Shown: positions 17,600 to 26,886 of the stretch, one piece after another
How the letters are laid out: every line of letters starts with the position of its first letter
Numbering within the stretch: the stretch's first letter is position 1
From: CAVWDI01 sp963793095
GTDB lineage: Bacteria > Chloroflexota > Anaerolineae > Anaerolineales > UBA4823
DNA length: 64,000 nt
Assembly (NCBI GenBank): GCA_963793095.1
Contig: CAWBYY010000002.1
Location: 558,001-622,000 of the forward strand
Reading direction: 5' to 3'
Notes under the pieces: model-generated
Database searches by the model: none
The model's input: only the letters and a program-made list of their open reading frames with translations
What the model was told of the DNA's origin: nothing
Program-made: the position numbers and the translations under genes

Positions 17600-19117
17600 A
17601 TGAATAAAAATTTAAAACGCCATGAAGTAAAAGCAGTCCAATTAATTATTATCCTTATACTTCCTTTTTATTTGATCCTTAGCGTTTCATTCTTAACAAT
17701 GGGACAAGATTGGGGTGGTGATTTTGCAGCCTATTTAATGCAGGCTGAAAGCATTAAGGATAGAACAGTTCAACAATACATAGAAGAAAATACTTTTACA
17801 ATTAAAAACTCTCTTCCTGGTCTTGGTCCAATTCTCTATCCCTGGGGATACCCAATCTTATTGTTGCCTGCAATTTGTTTAATGGGGATTAACCTCTGGG
17901 CGATAAAAGCAATAAATATTCTCTTTTATCTATTTTTCTTAATATGTATTTACTTCCTTTTTGTTAATCGGATGGGGAAATTTAAGATAATCGTGATCTT
18001 AAGTTTATTTGCATTCAGCCCGGTTCTGTTAGAGGCTCACGATTTTATCTTTTCAGATATCCCCTTTTTGTTTTTTTCCACTTTATCAATCCTGTTAATG
18101 GACATCTTTGTAATTTCCGGAAGGAGATTATTCTCCAAAAAAATTGACTATTTATTATTGGGAGTTAGCATCTTTATTGCATTTTCAATTCGTCAAAATG
18201 GCGCGTTGCTTCTGCTTGTATTGATTCTATGCCAGATTATCCAGGCGTTTAGCTGCATTCACAATAAACAATTTAAATTCAATCGGTTTATTCCTGATAT
18301 CTTATTTTCTTCTACTCTTCTGATTTTACTTGCAGCATATGAACAAATTTTTGTCAATGATTCTACCCATCTTGTATTTATTCTTGAAAATATTTTTGAG
18401 ATGCCAATTCCAATAATAAAAAAATTACATTATTACCTGTTGCTACTACCCACATTTATTACAAATTTATTTTTCGAGGTGTATATAAATCAAATAATTG
18501 TTATTGTGCTTTTCCCGTTCATGATTGCAGGTTTATTTCATCGATGGAAGAGCGATTATCACTTTATATTTTATTCAGGCTTTACTCTAGGCCTTTATTT
18601 ATTATTTCCTTCCCTAAATTACCGGTATATTATTCCAATACTCCCCTTCTATGTATATTTTGTCTTAGTTGGAACGGGACAATTAAGGAGTTTTCTTGAA
18701 CGCATTCATTTGCCAAATCTGAAAATATTGGGTAACGCCTTAATCATTATTGTGGTTATCTTTGAATTAGCAACCTCGTACGCTTTAGCCGCAGAGAACC
18801 TCAGAAACAACCGTGAAATGCCGGGTCCATTTGATCCGGTCAGCGCAGAAATGTTTCAATTCGTGTCAAATAACACAGAGCCTGAAAGCATTTTTGCCTT
18901 TAATAAGCCGCGGGTATTTAGGTTTTTTACTGGGAGAAATTCTTTTAGAGCAACCAGGTGCAAGAATCTTTTGCTGGCTGATTATTTATTAGTACGGAAG
19001 GATAAGGATGAGTATTGGGATTCCGAAAAACGTTTAGAAAAATGCAGACCGGGGATAAAATTCAAACCGTTTTTTGAAAATCAAAACTTCTTAATTTACA
19101 GTTTAAATCACCAATAA
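17600..19117 (+). CDS. GT-C type membrane glycosyltransferase, tandem copy B
   Basis: About 505 residues, clearly a paralogue of the preceding gene along its whole length ('DWGGDFAAYLMQAES', 'LPGLGPILYPWGYPIL', 'HDFIFSDIPFLFFSTLSIL', 'FTGRNSF' near the end). Both begin MNK- after 'acgATG'. The two are separated by about 160 bases with no terminator, so they may be co-transcribed. Differences are spread evenly, so both copies look maintained rather than one decaying. The C-terminal region after the last membrane helix ('PRVFRFFTGRNSF') is soluble and also conserved. Confidence 0.75.
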   Translation: MNKNLKRHEVKAVQLIIILILPFYLILSVSFLTMGQDWGGDFAAYLMQAESIKDRTVQQYIEENTFTIKNSLPGLGPILYPWGYPILLLPAICLMGINLWAIKAINILFYLFFLICIYFLFVNRMGKFKIIVILSLFAFSPVLLEAHDFIFSDIPFLFFSTLSILLMDIFVISGRRLFSKKIDYLLLGVSIFIAFSIRQNGALLLLVLILCQIIQAFSCIHNKQFKFNRFIPDILFSSTLLILLAAYEQIFVNDSTHLVFILENIFEMPIPIIKKLHYYLLLLPTFITNLFFEVYINQIIVIVLFPFMIAGLFHRWKSDYHFIFYSGFTLGLYLLFPSLNYRYIIPILPFYVYFVLVGTGQLRSFLERIHLPNLKILGNALIIIVVIFELATSYALAAENLRNNREMPGPFDPVSAEMFQFVSNNTEPESIFAFNKPRVFRFFTGRNSFRATRCKNLLLADYLLVRKDKDEYWDSEKRLEKCRPGIKFKPFFENQNFLIYSLNHQ

Positions 19118-19137
19118 GAGAGGATCACAGATATCTG

Positions 19138-19975
19138 CTATTCGTTTTTGTGTGAACTCTGTGCTGTTTGTTCGCTGTACTCCTGGAGAGAAATCGAATC
19201 GGTTTCAACCACTGCAGGTACATAATTCTGGTATGAAAGATTTGGATTGAAGAAGGGATCTCCCAATTTGAAAATCTCACTGAAAAGTTTGTTTTGAAGT
19301 ATCCGGTCTGTGTCAGGGATATATCTTTTCCGTTCTTTATATTCTTTGTATAACAGACGAGCGTATGGCGTATATATAACCCTGAGACCGGCTTTTATCG
19401 TCTGCAAACATAAGGCAACATCCCCATACGCAACCCTGTACTGCTCATCGAAACCCCCCAGTCTATCGAATACTTCACGCCGAATTGTTATGCAAGACCC
19501 GGAAACCCCATGATAATTCCGGTAAGATTCGGGCGAGCCGTAGGGGCCGAACAGGTATTCGTGAGCACTTTTAAAAATGGGCCCAGCAGGACCGTCCAGT
19601 CCTAGAATAATCCCTGCGTGCTGGATTTCCCATTTCGGCCCGAGTATTTTCGCGCCGGCGATGCCGACCTCAGGCAGTGCAGCCCACTGGACAAGTTCCT
19701 CAAGCCAGCCTAGTTCCAGAATCCGGACGTCCTCCTCAAGGAACACCAGAATTTCCCTCGATGCCTGGTCTGCGCCTGAGTTATAGATGGCGTACTGGTT
19801 GTATTCCCCTTCATATCTGGCTTATTTGATCCGTCGGTCATTGGGAAGATTACTCATTGTGGCAATCGTAATCTCATAAGAGTTGGCGCTATCGACCATG
19901 ATTATCTCACAGTCTTGGCCACTGGTTTTTCGAAGAATCGGTGCGGATCATGACCAACGTAAAATCAGTCACTCT
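19138..19975 (-). pseudogene. decayed GT2 glycosyltransferase
   Basis: The open part (19138-19746) encodes the C-terminal two thirds of a GT2 enzyme: 'EEDVRI', 'GIAGAKILGP', 'GVSGSCITIRREVF', 'VAYGDVALCLQTIKAG'. Upstream, the same frame continues through 'YNQYAIYNSGAD' to an in-frame TAA, and beyond it 'CEIIMVDSANSYEITIATMSNLP' is readable. The first strand ('FTLVMIRTD', from a GTG near 19975) lies in another frame, with about a dozen or more family residues missing between. Several lesions of different kinds distinguish it from the single-base frameshifts elsewhere in the window, so I call it a true remnant. Confidence 0.65.
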
Positions 19976-20015
19976 TGCATTTAATACGTGATGAGTTATT
20001 ATTTTTATAAATTGA

Positions 20016-22412
20016 TTAATCCGTGATCATGAATGGCAAAAAAAGCAAGAGAGAAGGATCATCTGTGTTGATCTTTCTTGAGTACCCACCTTCTTCTGTG
20101 ATCATATACAAATGGTAGGAATTTCCACTAGATGGGATTTGGACCGAACCTGATGGTGATGATGATATGTTAATCCCTTGATCCATGACAATGTCGAGGA
20201 AAGATCCTTCGGAACAATTCCAATTTACTTCTGCACCTGTATCACTATACAAAACATCAATGGATAATGTTGGATTTTGTCCTTGGGTTACATTAACGAT
20301 TGACTGTGAGCCATCAACTGACAGGGAATAACTAGCTGGTGTGGAGGTTTCAAGGAACCAGGCTTGGTTAGAAAGAGGTGATCCATTGATTGATGCAGAA
20401 GATCCATTCCATACATACGCTATAAAGGATTTGGAAAATGAAGCAGGGTCACCAACAGCAGTTTCTTGAAGAATAATTGGCGGTATAGCCATTATTCTTA
20501 AAATCCTTGGGGAGTTTGATAATTCAACATTGTTTACCTGGGATTTATCTGTAGTAGGAACAGCACTCGCACGTGAGACAACAAGATCATTTAAGTTTGA
20601 AACTGAGGATGTGGCAGTTAATGAATCTTTATATATATCATCTCCGAAAGTGGTTTCAAAAAATTCATTCTGGTTGTATCTTACATCATTTATAGGTCCA
20701 TCTTGACGGTCGTCATCAAAAATAGCTAATCCGATATTCTCAACAAATGTTGAATTTTCTACAGTACCAGTTACTGGTATGTTGGTCGGGTCTTCTGGAG
20801 CAGTGAATATGGCTGCTCCATATGAAGAATTGCCCGGCTCAGATTGAAGAGGGCTTATTTCGTTTTCTTGGAAGATGGAATTTGTTACTTCGATGCTTGA
20901 AGCCTGCGCAAATAGAGCCCCTCCAAAAGTATCTGAAGTGTTTGAAGCAAATATTGAACTTTGTATGTGTATATCTGTATTTGGATACACAGCTATCCCT
21001 CCCCCAACACCTCCTTCTGGTCCCGTAGCATCCGAATTCATTATGAGAGAATCTTCCATTGTAAGAATATTTTCACCTACACTTATACCCCCACCAATAC
21101 CTGGTTTTGATAGTCCTGATTGTGTTGTAACGTCTAAATCATTTAGTACAACCCGGGAAAGAGATATCTCTGCAAAAGGTGAGACTAATGACGCTGCAGT
21201 ACTTATCCCACCTCCAAATTGCGCAACAGTAGAAACGCCATCGTATTTTCCTTGAATGAATGAATCTTCAATAATTAATCTTGAGTAGTCTGGACGGTTG
21301 TGTGGATTAAAGTTAATTGCGCCACCAAAACCAGAGGATGCAGTTGTATCCGTGGCTCGATTTCCACGAAAAACGCTCTTATATATTTCAGAGTTTGAAC
21401 GGAAAATACTCAACCCTCCACCTATGGAAGCACTATTTTTGATGAATCGAGAATTATAAATTTTTAGATTAACGTGATCTTCAACTACTAAAGCTCCTCC
21501 TTCAATAGGATGAGGTTGGGGTGTGTTCCGATCAATCATGTTTTGAATAAAGCTGACATTGGCTATTATCACATTTGATTTGGGTTTGTTCCACTCGCCA
21601 ATTAATGAAACGGCTGCGCCATGTCCTGCAGATTTGTTCCCTTCAAACCTGGAATTTGTGATTTGTAATTTTGTATTCCCAGCATTTATCGCAGCGCCGT
21701 TTGGAACACATGAACTGCATATATCTGTTGTTTGATTATTTGTAAATATGGATGCATGGATATAAACATTGGAATCGTGTGCACCAATCCCTGCCCCCCC
21801 GTCTTCAGAAGCGTTATCGACAAATATTGAATTCAAGAAGAACACGGTTGAATCCATACCTATCGATACAGCCCCCCCAACCGTACCACTTGATGAGTGA
21901 TTTTTCCTGTTATTTTGAAAAACACAATTGTCAAATGTTACATTCATCTTCATTATTGTTATTGCACCGGCACCATTTATGTTTGTGAATCCATCTTTAA
22001 AGGTGATTTTTTCAAAATTTATTGAGTCGGCTGGATTAGAGGGTATCTCTTGAATATTTAGAATTCGATTGTTTCCATTTCCATTAAAAATTACATTCGC
22101 CCCGGCTTTGGCTCTTATTGTGAAGTTTTTGTTCAATGCTAATATTGAAAAGCCTTGTGCTGGAGTTTGATATACTCCCGAAGAAATTTCGATAATACCG
22201 TTGTCACTAATTTGGTTGATTGCATCCTGAATATTATTGACATCACCAGGTACTTGAATGATTTCTATGGAATCCGCGGTTGATAGATTGCTATAAGCCG
22301 GAATTTGATTATTGATATTTATAACTTGATCTATTGCAAACGGTGTGGAGTTAATTTGAATAACAGGTGCTAAAACAAACAGTAAAAAGTTGAATATATT
22401 AATTGATTTCAT
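20016..22412 (-). CDS. secreted right-handed beta-helix surface protein (adhesin-like)
   Basis: A 798-residue protein with a signal peptide (about 1-26, ending 'NSTPFA'). It continues with 'VNNIQDAINQISDNGIIEISSGVYQ', the standard entry of a right-handed parallel beta-helix, and repeated turns such as 'FENNRKN', 'FEGNKSAGHGAAVSL', 'GGGLSIFRSNSEIY' and 'GGGISVGEN' up to about residue 600. The remaining part is a beta-rich region ending in 'LLLFLPFMITD', reminiscent of the 'YLPL' tails of Chloroflexi secreted proteins. No catalytic residues for a lyase could be picked out, so an adhesin or matrix role is inferred. A c-di-GMP riboswitch plus terminator lie directly upstream, fitting a surface/biofilm factor. 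Confidence 0.8.
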   Translation of the reverse strand: MKSINIFNFLLFVLAPVIQINSTPFAIDQVININNQIPAYSNLSTADSIEIIQVPGDVNNIQDAINQISDNGIIEISSGVYQTPAQGFSILALNKNFTIRAKAGANVIFNGNGNNRILNIQEIPSNPADSINFEKITFKDGFTNINGAGAITIMKMNVTFDNCVFQNNRKNHSSSGTVGGAVSIGMDSTVFFLNSIFVDNASEDGGAGIGAHDSNVYIHASIFTNNQTTDICSSCVPNGAAINAGNTKLQITNSRFEGNKSAGHGAAVSLIGEWNKPKSNVIIANVSFIQNMIDRNTPQPHPIEGGALVVEDHVNLKIYNSRFIKNSASIGGGLSIFRSNSEIYKSVFRGNRATDTTASSGFGGAINFNPHNRPDYSRLIIEDSFIQGKYDGVSTVAQFGGGISTAASLVSPFAEISLSRVVLNDLDVTTQSGLSKPGIGGGISVGENILTMEDSLIMNSDATGPEGGVGGGIAVYPNTDIHIQSSIFASNTSDTFGGALFAQASSIEVTNSIFQENEISPLQSEPGNSSYGAAIFTAPEDPTNIPVTGTVENSTFVENIGLAIFDDDRQDGPINDVRYNQNEFFETTFGDDIYKDSLTATSSVSNLNDLVVSRASAVPTTDKSQVNNVELSNSPRILRIMAIPPIILQETAVGDPASFSKSFIAYVWNGSSASINGSPLSNQAWFLETSTPASYSLSVDGSQSIVNVTQGQNPTLSIDVLYSDTGAEVNWNCSEGSFLDIVMDQGINISSSPSGSVQIPSSGNSYHLYMITEEGGYSRKINTDDPSLLLFLPFMITD

Positions 22413-22429
22413 TTTTTCCAGTAAAAAAC

Positions 22430-22461
22430 CAATAAAAAACGAGCCGTTCTTAATAGGCTCG
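22430..22461 (-). terminator. riboswitch-linked intrinsic terminator
   Basis: On the minus strand: CGAGCC (22461-22456), a 10-base loop, GGCTCG (22445-22440), then six T residues (22439-22434). It lies between the c-di-GMP aptamer and the ATG at 22412, as an expression platform should. The upstream 'GGCGAGCC' (22463-22456) can also pair with 'GGCTGCC' of the aptamer's closing stem (22498-22492), which would act as an antiterminator. Confidence 0.8.
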
Positions 22462-22490
22462 CCTGTTATAGATATATAAAACTACTCATT

Positions 22491-22564
22491 CGGCAGCCTG
22501 GCTATCATGGACTTCTTGTCTTTAGACCCATGGCTTTGCGTCTCCAGGTTTCTCTGGATTTGCC
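22491..22564 (-). promoter_or_regulatory. cyclic-di-GMP-I (GEMM-I) riboswitch aptamer
   Basis: The minus strand carries the GEMM-I consensus elements in order. GGCAAA opens the aptamer (22564-22559). A hairpin TCCAG/CTGGA follows with a GAAA-containing loop. Next is the invariant joining segment ACGCAAAGCC (about 22541-22532). Then comes a second stem CATGG/CCATG with the 'TCTAA' tetraloop-receptor-like bulge, and the 3' part is 'TAGCCAGGCTGCC' (about 22504-22492). GGCA and TGCC close the element. This matches the class I c-di-GMP aptamer as known from Geobacter and Vibrio. It lies 78 bases before the beta-helix gene and controls it in cis. Confidence 0.93.
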
Positions 22565-22610
22565 ATTTCGTATGTAATTTTGATTGATTTTAATTAGCTA
22601 GAACTATCAG

Positions 22611-22616
22611 ATTATA
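22611..22616 (-). promoter_or_regulatory. possible -10 box upstream of the riboswitch
   Basis: TATAAT on the minus strand, 47 bases upstream of the aptamer, in a suitable place to start the riboswitch leader. The nearest -35-like TTGTAA (22645-22640) is spaced 23 bases away, which is too far, so this is only a weak candidate. Confidence 0.25.
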
Positions 22617-22719
22617 TAATAAAACAATCCATAAACACCTTACAATTTTATTGGAAATTATTAATTTATTTTCAATTAATATTAACTTGGGGTTAAATTT
22701 TGTTGGTTAAATTATTAAT

Positions 22720-23763
22720 TTACTGCTTTTCTTTGAATTGGGTAAGTATGGGTGTAAGTATCTTTTGAGCGTAATTGTTGCAAATCTTGTTTGCTATTGG
22801 TGTTTCACCTAATCTTCCGAAAATAAAACCTTTATAGAAAAAGTAATTCAGGGTTTGCAGGTAATGATTTTCTTGAGACGGATATGGTGTCCATTCGAAT
22901 TCACTAAGTCGTTGTAATATTTCAATCTCGAGCGTGGGTCTAATATCGTTATTTTTATTGGAAATTGGTTTCAGTAATAGGTGGTTGATAATCAATTTAT
23001 ACCAATGCAATCCAATGATTCTGAATGTTAATTCGGGATGTTTTTTAATCAATAGAGATGCCATCAAGCCAGCCTTATACTGGCGCTCTGAGAACGTCCA
23101 GATGTTATGGTAATGGTAATGGTATCCAATCAAAATTGACTGGTACAGGATTTTGAGATTATTCTTGGATAATCGATAAGCAAGCTCAACATCTTCAAAA
23201 GCGGCGTAAGTGAATTCTGTATCAAATTTTTTTTCAATAGATTTGAGAAAATCAGATTTCAATGAGATGTTAGCAGTGTAAAAGTGGCGAAAATCGTATT
23301 CTTGTTCATCCTGAAAATAGTAGTAACTGAATTGTTGTGCACCAATGCCATCTATGTGTTTCATTAACGTATTAATTGGCATATCAGGTGGCCAAATTAC
23401 CCGACCAAGAACAGCAATATTTTTTTTCGGGTATCTTCTGTGAGCAGCGAGATGCCCTTTAACTAAAAATTGATCTGGCAATATATCATCGCCCACAAAC
23501 ATGACAACAGGCGATTTAACCAATTTGATGCCACGATTTCGAGCAAAAGCTGGTCCTTGATTTTCTGTAAAAGTTTCAATTCGTAACGAATAACGTTTCG
23601 GTTTGTAAGAGGTTAAAACTCTTAAGGTATCGTCGCTGGAACAATCGTCAATTGCTATAATTTCAAAATTTTCATCAAGGACCTGCTTATCATATGACTC
23701 GAGTACGTTTTTCAAGTCATAAGCTCTATTGTAGCAAGGCATGATAAGGCTGATGTCGCTCAT
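22720..23763 (-). CDS. GT2 family glycosyltransferase
   Basis: 347 residues. N-terminal GT-A fold with 'ISLIMPCYNRAYDLKNVLE', 'EIIAIDDCSSDDTLRVL', 'GPAFARNRGIKL' and the metal-binding 'VMFVGDDILPD'; acceptor region 'TAAFEDVELAYRLSKNNL' (the ED motif). The C-terminal 100 residues have no clear family features. It lies downstream of a SAM methyltransferase gene, 34 bases away and in the same direction, so the two probably modify the same glycan. AT-rich like its neighbours in the 15-34 kb stretch. Confidence 0.85.
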   Translation of the reverse strand: MSDISLIMPCYNRAYDLKNVLESYDKQVLDENFEIIAIDDCSSDDTLRVLTSYKPKRYSLRIETFTENQGPAFARNRGIKLVKSPVVMFVGDDILPDQFLVKGHLAAHRRYPKKNIAVLGRVIWPPDMPINTLMKHIDGIGAQQFSYYYFQDEQEYDFRHFYTANISLKSDFLKSIEKKFDTEFTYAAFEDVELAYRLSKNNLKILYQSILIGYHYHYHNIWTFSERQYKAGLMASLLIKKHPELTFRIIGLHWYKLIINHLLLKPISNKNNDIRPTLEIEILQRLSEFEWTPYPSQENHYLQTLNYFFYKGFIFGRLGETPIANKICNNYAQKILTPILTQFKEKQ

Positions 23764-23797
23764 TGAATAGAAACTAATTAGGTATATTTAAATAATT

Positions 23798-24703
23798 TTA
23801 TTTTTTCAGAATCGCCAAGTCTTGCCAGCCACCAATTTCCCCTTCAAAATAGTCGATAAGTGTAAAGTGGGGAGAAATTATTTTCTTGAAGCAAGCTTGG
23901 GAAATAAACGAAATTCCAAACTGGGAAGTATCGATGTCATCTGAACAAACCGGTTGTTTAATCCAAATATACCCTTCTGTTTGATATTTCTCTTTATTTA
24001 ACTCAAACTCATCTTTGTTGATCCCTAATAAACTTCGCCGGTCTGGTTGGTTTTCTATTATTTCGAATGCCTTTGACCCATGAAGAGATATCTCAAAAAT
24101 CCCGCCTTTTTTTAGTATTCTGGATATTTCATTAATCCATCGGATAAACGCACTGCGATCCAAATGTGTGAATACAGATATGCTGTAAACAAAATCAAAG
24201 TAGTGTTCTTTATAATGGAGTGGCGGAAGATTGTTTGTGACACTAGCCTTTATGAATTGGATAGAAGATTCCAGGTAATCAATGGCATTTTTGTCTACAT
24301 CGCACCCGTAACATTCAAAGTTTTTCACTTCACGATAAAAATGCCTCATTGTTCTTGCACAACCAACACCAAAATCCAATACTTTAGCGGTATTGTTTAT
24401 ATCTGTCGGTAAAAATCTGCGGATGCTTTTAAAACATTCATAACCTATCGAGAGGAAGATTCTAAGATCAGTTTCTCCACCTACCGTCAGCATTTCTCGT
24501 GAAGAAGGGAATGGAACACCAACCTCTTGGATCTCTCTGTGATAGAGTATTGCTTCTGTATCTATGTACTTTAAAAATTCTGGGTTTTCAGTTGATGCAA
24601 ATCTATCTTTCAAGCCCTCGTTACGATCGTATAAATTTATTGATCTAATTATGTAATCTTCTAAACTATTAATAGTTGCCTTTTTCTTGTCGAGAATGGA
24701 CAT
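23798..24703 (-). CDS. SAM-dependent methyltransferase
   Basis: 301 residues with a class I Rossmann methyltransferase core. Motif I is 'VLDFGVGCARTMRHF', followed by the acidic 'CYGCDVDKNAIDYL', 'FDFVYSISVFTHL' (motif IV region) and 'EISRILKKGGIFEISLHG'. This is the methyltransf_11/25 type common in polysaccharide loci; the likely substrate is a sugar or a glycan chain end. The gene lies between a membrane protein gene and a GT2 gene in the same orientation. Confidence 0.85.
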   Translation of the reverse strand: MSILDKKKATINSLEDYIIRSINLYDRNEGLKDRFASTENPEFLKYIDTEAILYHREIQEVGVPFPSSREMLTVGGETDLRIFLSIGYECFKSIRRFLPTDINNTAKVLDFGVGCARTMRHFYREVKNFECYGCDVDKNAIDYLESSIQFIKASVTNNLPPLHYKEHYFDFVYSISVFTHLDRSAFIRWINEISRILKKGGIFEISLHGSKAFEIIENQPDRRSLLGINKDEFELNKEKYQTEGYIWIKQPVCSDDIDTSQFGISFISQACFKKIISPHFTLIDYFEGEIGGWQDLAILKK

Positions 24704-24754
24704 AATGTATTTATTTTAATAAAAATAATTATATTAATTTCTGAGTATTAGCCA

Positions 24755-26422
24755 TTAATTTTCAAGTGAGATTGGAAAAGTTAATGTATTTTCGGGAATT
24801 AGGATGTCTTGAAAATCACGGGCTGGGAGTTTCACATTCATTTGTGGATCAAACCAAGAAACACCTAATAAAAAATTCTCATTCAAAGGAGAATCAAGTT
24901 GAACGCGAATATTGTCTATAACAATTTCTCCAAGCCGCCACTTTGAGGTTGGGTAATTTCCAAGAGGAATTCTTTCAAACGATTTTACTAGATTATTATT
25001 ATTTTCAGGATTATATAAATCCAGCATTAGTACGTAATCATCATCCATAAAGTCAGCTGCGTACCATACAAAATAAATTTCCAAACTTGCTTTTTTGATG
25101 TTACGGTTGTAATCAAAATTGAAATCAAGCAACTCGATATTATTGTCAAATTTGGCAACATAGGGATCTCCGGAGTCTATCTGTTTGTTTTCTCCAGAGG
25201 AGGCAAAAGCAAACCAATTCGGGGGATCCCATACCGGATTAATTGGAATCTGACAAAGGCGATTATCTCCCCGGCAATACGAGAGATACACTGGCCAATG
25301 CAAATCTTGAAAGCGATAATTCTTATTGATTGGTGTGAGAAAAATAAACGCAAAAAGACTTGTCAAAGCTAAATAGTGCTCCCACCTGAACTTGTTTTCA
25401 TCGGCGAGAATGAGTGCCCAAATGAGAGACACTGTTGGCAGCAAAAAATAACGTCCCCCATTTTCTACTGGTATTAAAACGGGCAAGTCATTGCGATAAA
25501 GTAATATCGTTAATCCAAGCATAATTGGACCGGCAATTATGAAAATTAATCGTGGAAAGTTCCTGTGCTTAATGGAATTCCAAATAATGTATAAATATAA
25601 GAAAGCGAAAAATGCAAGCATGACAAATATAAATAGACCTGATCGATGGGCGATATAAATCTTCTCCCCCAAAAATATAAATCCCAGTCTGATTGTTAAT
25701 AATTGTAATAACTCTGAATTTAGAAATTCAAAAATAGGCGCATCTATATTCCTTCCAACCATGTTCCACAATTGGATGATTCCAACCGCAACACTTAAAA
25801 TAAGGAGGTAGAGGCTATGTTTTGTTTTTCTAATTGCAAAGCGTATAACAAATAGAGGCATAAAAAAGGGAGTAATATTTACAGTCAAACCTAGTAATGT
25901 CAAAAATACAAAATCAAAAACGGATTGACGAAAAGATTGTGGCTCGTTTGAAATTATTAAGAGTAGTAGACCAAAAGCTAAAAGCCATTGTATATTAAGA
26001 AGGTGCATGAATGGATCATTTGGAGTAGGAGTTGCAACAATTGTTAATCCCAAAATAAATTTTGTGTGATTCTTAAAAGGCAACCTGGAAGAAAAAAGAT
26101 AAATTACTATCAAGCAAATTGTTAACCAAGCAACAAAGTTATACAAAGCGGGGACATGTGCTTGTGGAAGAAGGTTTCCTATAAGTGCAACAATTCGGAC
26201 AATTAAGTGGAAGTATCCAGCATAAGGTGTGTATACTGACTTGAAACCATCGAAAATTGCCTGCCCATAAAATATTGTTCCATCTTCTGCAAAAAATTGA
26301 GGATTAGTGAAAGTATCAGGGAGACGCCAATATAATATCAATGTAACCAAAGTAATACAAATAATACAGTAAGTAAGCGTGAGATTGTTTCTTAATAATT
26401 GTTTGATATGTATTTGCGACAT
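24755..26422 (-). CDS. polytopic GT-C-like membrane protein
   Basis: About 555 residues with ten or more membrane helices in the first 400, then a C-terminal soluble beta-rich part. The early loop 'PQFFAEDGTIFYGQAI' and 'PYAGYFHLIVRIVALI' are typical of a widespread, poorly characterised family of bacterial membrane proteins resembling GT-C glycosyltransferases; the ED pair would be the catalytic position. I prefer the ATG at 26422 to a TTG at 26446. Divergent from the flavin oxidoreductase gene, with about 65 bases between starts. Confidence 0.65.
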   Translation of the reverse strand: MSQIHIKQLLRNNLTLTYCIICITLVTLILYWRLPDTFTNPQFFAEDGTIFYGQAIFDGFKSVYTPYAGYFHLIVRIVALIGNLLPQAHVPALYNFVAWLTICLIVIYLFSSRLPFKNHTKFILGLTIVATPTPNDPFMHLLNIQWLLAFGLLLLIISNEPQSFRQSVFDFVFLTLLGLTVNITPFFMPLFVIRFAIRKTKHSLYLLILSVAVGIIQLWNMVGRNIDAPIFEFLNSELLQLLTIRLGFIFLGEKIYIAHRSGLFIFVMLAFFAFLYLYIIWNSIKHRNFPRLIFIIAGPIMLGLTILLYRNDLPVLIPVENGGRYFLLPTVSLIWALILADENKFRWEHYLALTSLFAFIFLTPINKNYRFQDLHWPVYLSYCRGDNRLCQIPINPVWDPPNWFAFASSGENKQIDSGDPYVAKFDNNIELLDFNFDYNRNIKKASLEIYFVWYAADFMDDDYVLMLDLYNPENNNNLVKSFERIPLGNYPTSKWRLGEIVIDNIRVQLDSPLNENFLLGVSWFDPQMNVKLPARDFQDILIPENTLTFPISLEN

Positions 26423-26487
26423 AAAATCAGGTGTTAGAATTGTCAACCATATGTAAACTAAATTTATTGGAACACAGTTTGAAGAAC

Positions 26488-26886
26488 ATGAATGAGATTA
26501 ATGGGATAGACAAAAAAGTTTGCATTATTGGAGCCGGTTTATCCGGTCTCTCCGCCGCTTTTGATTTGGGAAAATTGGGCTTTAAGGTACAGATTTTTGA
26601 ATCTGGCAGGGTAACAGGTGGGCTTGCTAGTTCCGTACATGTAAATTGTAGACCAATAGAACGATTCTATCATTTTATATGTAAAGGCGACCGCGATCTA
26701 TTGGTGCTGGTCGATGAAATTGGGTTGAGCGATAAACTTCACTGGCAACAGAGTAAAACCGGCTTTTTTTTTGATGGAAAATCATACAATTTCAGCACCC
26801 CATTCGATTTGTTTCGATTTCGAGCCCGTGCCATATATGCAAAAAATCCGGTTTGGTTTAAATGTCGTCCAAAATCGATATCGTAA
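26488..26886 (+). CDS. FAD-dependent amine-oxidase-like protein, N-terminal piece (frameshifted)
   Basis: Flavin-binding start of an NAD(P)/FAD-dependent oxidoreductase of the protoporphyrinogen-oxidase/UDP-galactopyranose-mutase superfamily: 'KVCIIGAGLSGLSAAFDLGK' (GxGxxG dinucleotide motif) and 'VQIFESGRVTGGLASS' (the R-x-GG motif). The ATG at 26488 begins just before the fold. The frame is lost at 'DLFRF' and the true continuation is in the next frame (from 26819). Removing one T from the run at 26818-26820 gives 'DLFRFEPVPYMQKIRFGL' and a 446-residue protein, normal for the family. Confidence 0.82.
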   Translation: MNEINGIDKKVCIIGAGLSGLSAAFDLGKLGFKVQIFESGRVTGGLASSVHVNCRPIERFYHFICKGDRDLLVLVDEIGLSDKLHWQQSKTGFFFDGKSYNFSTPFDLFRFRARAIYAKNPVWFKCRPKSIS

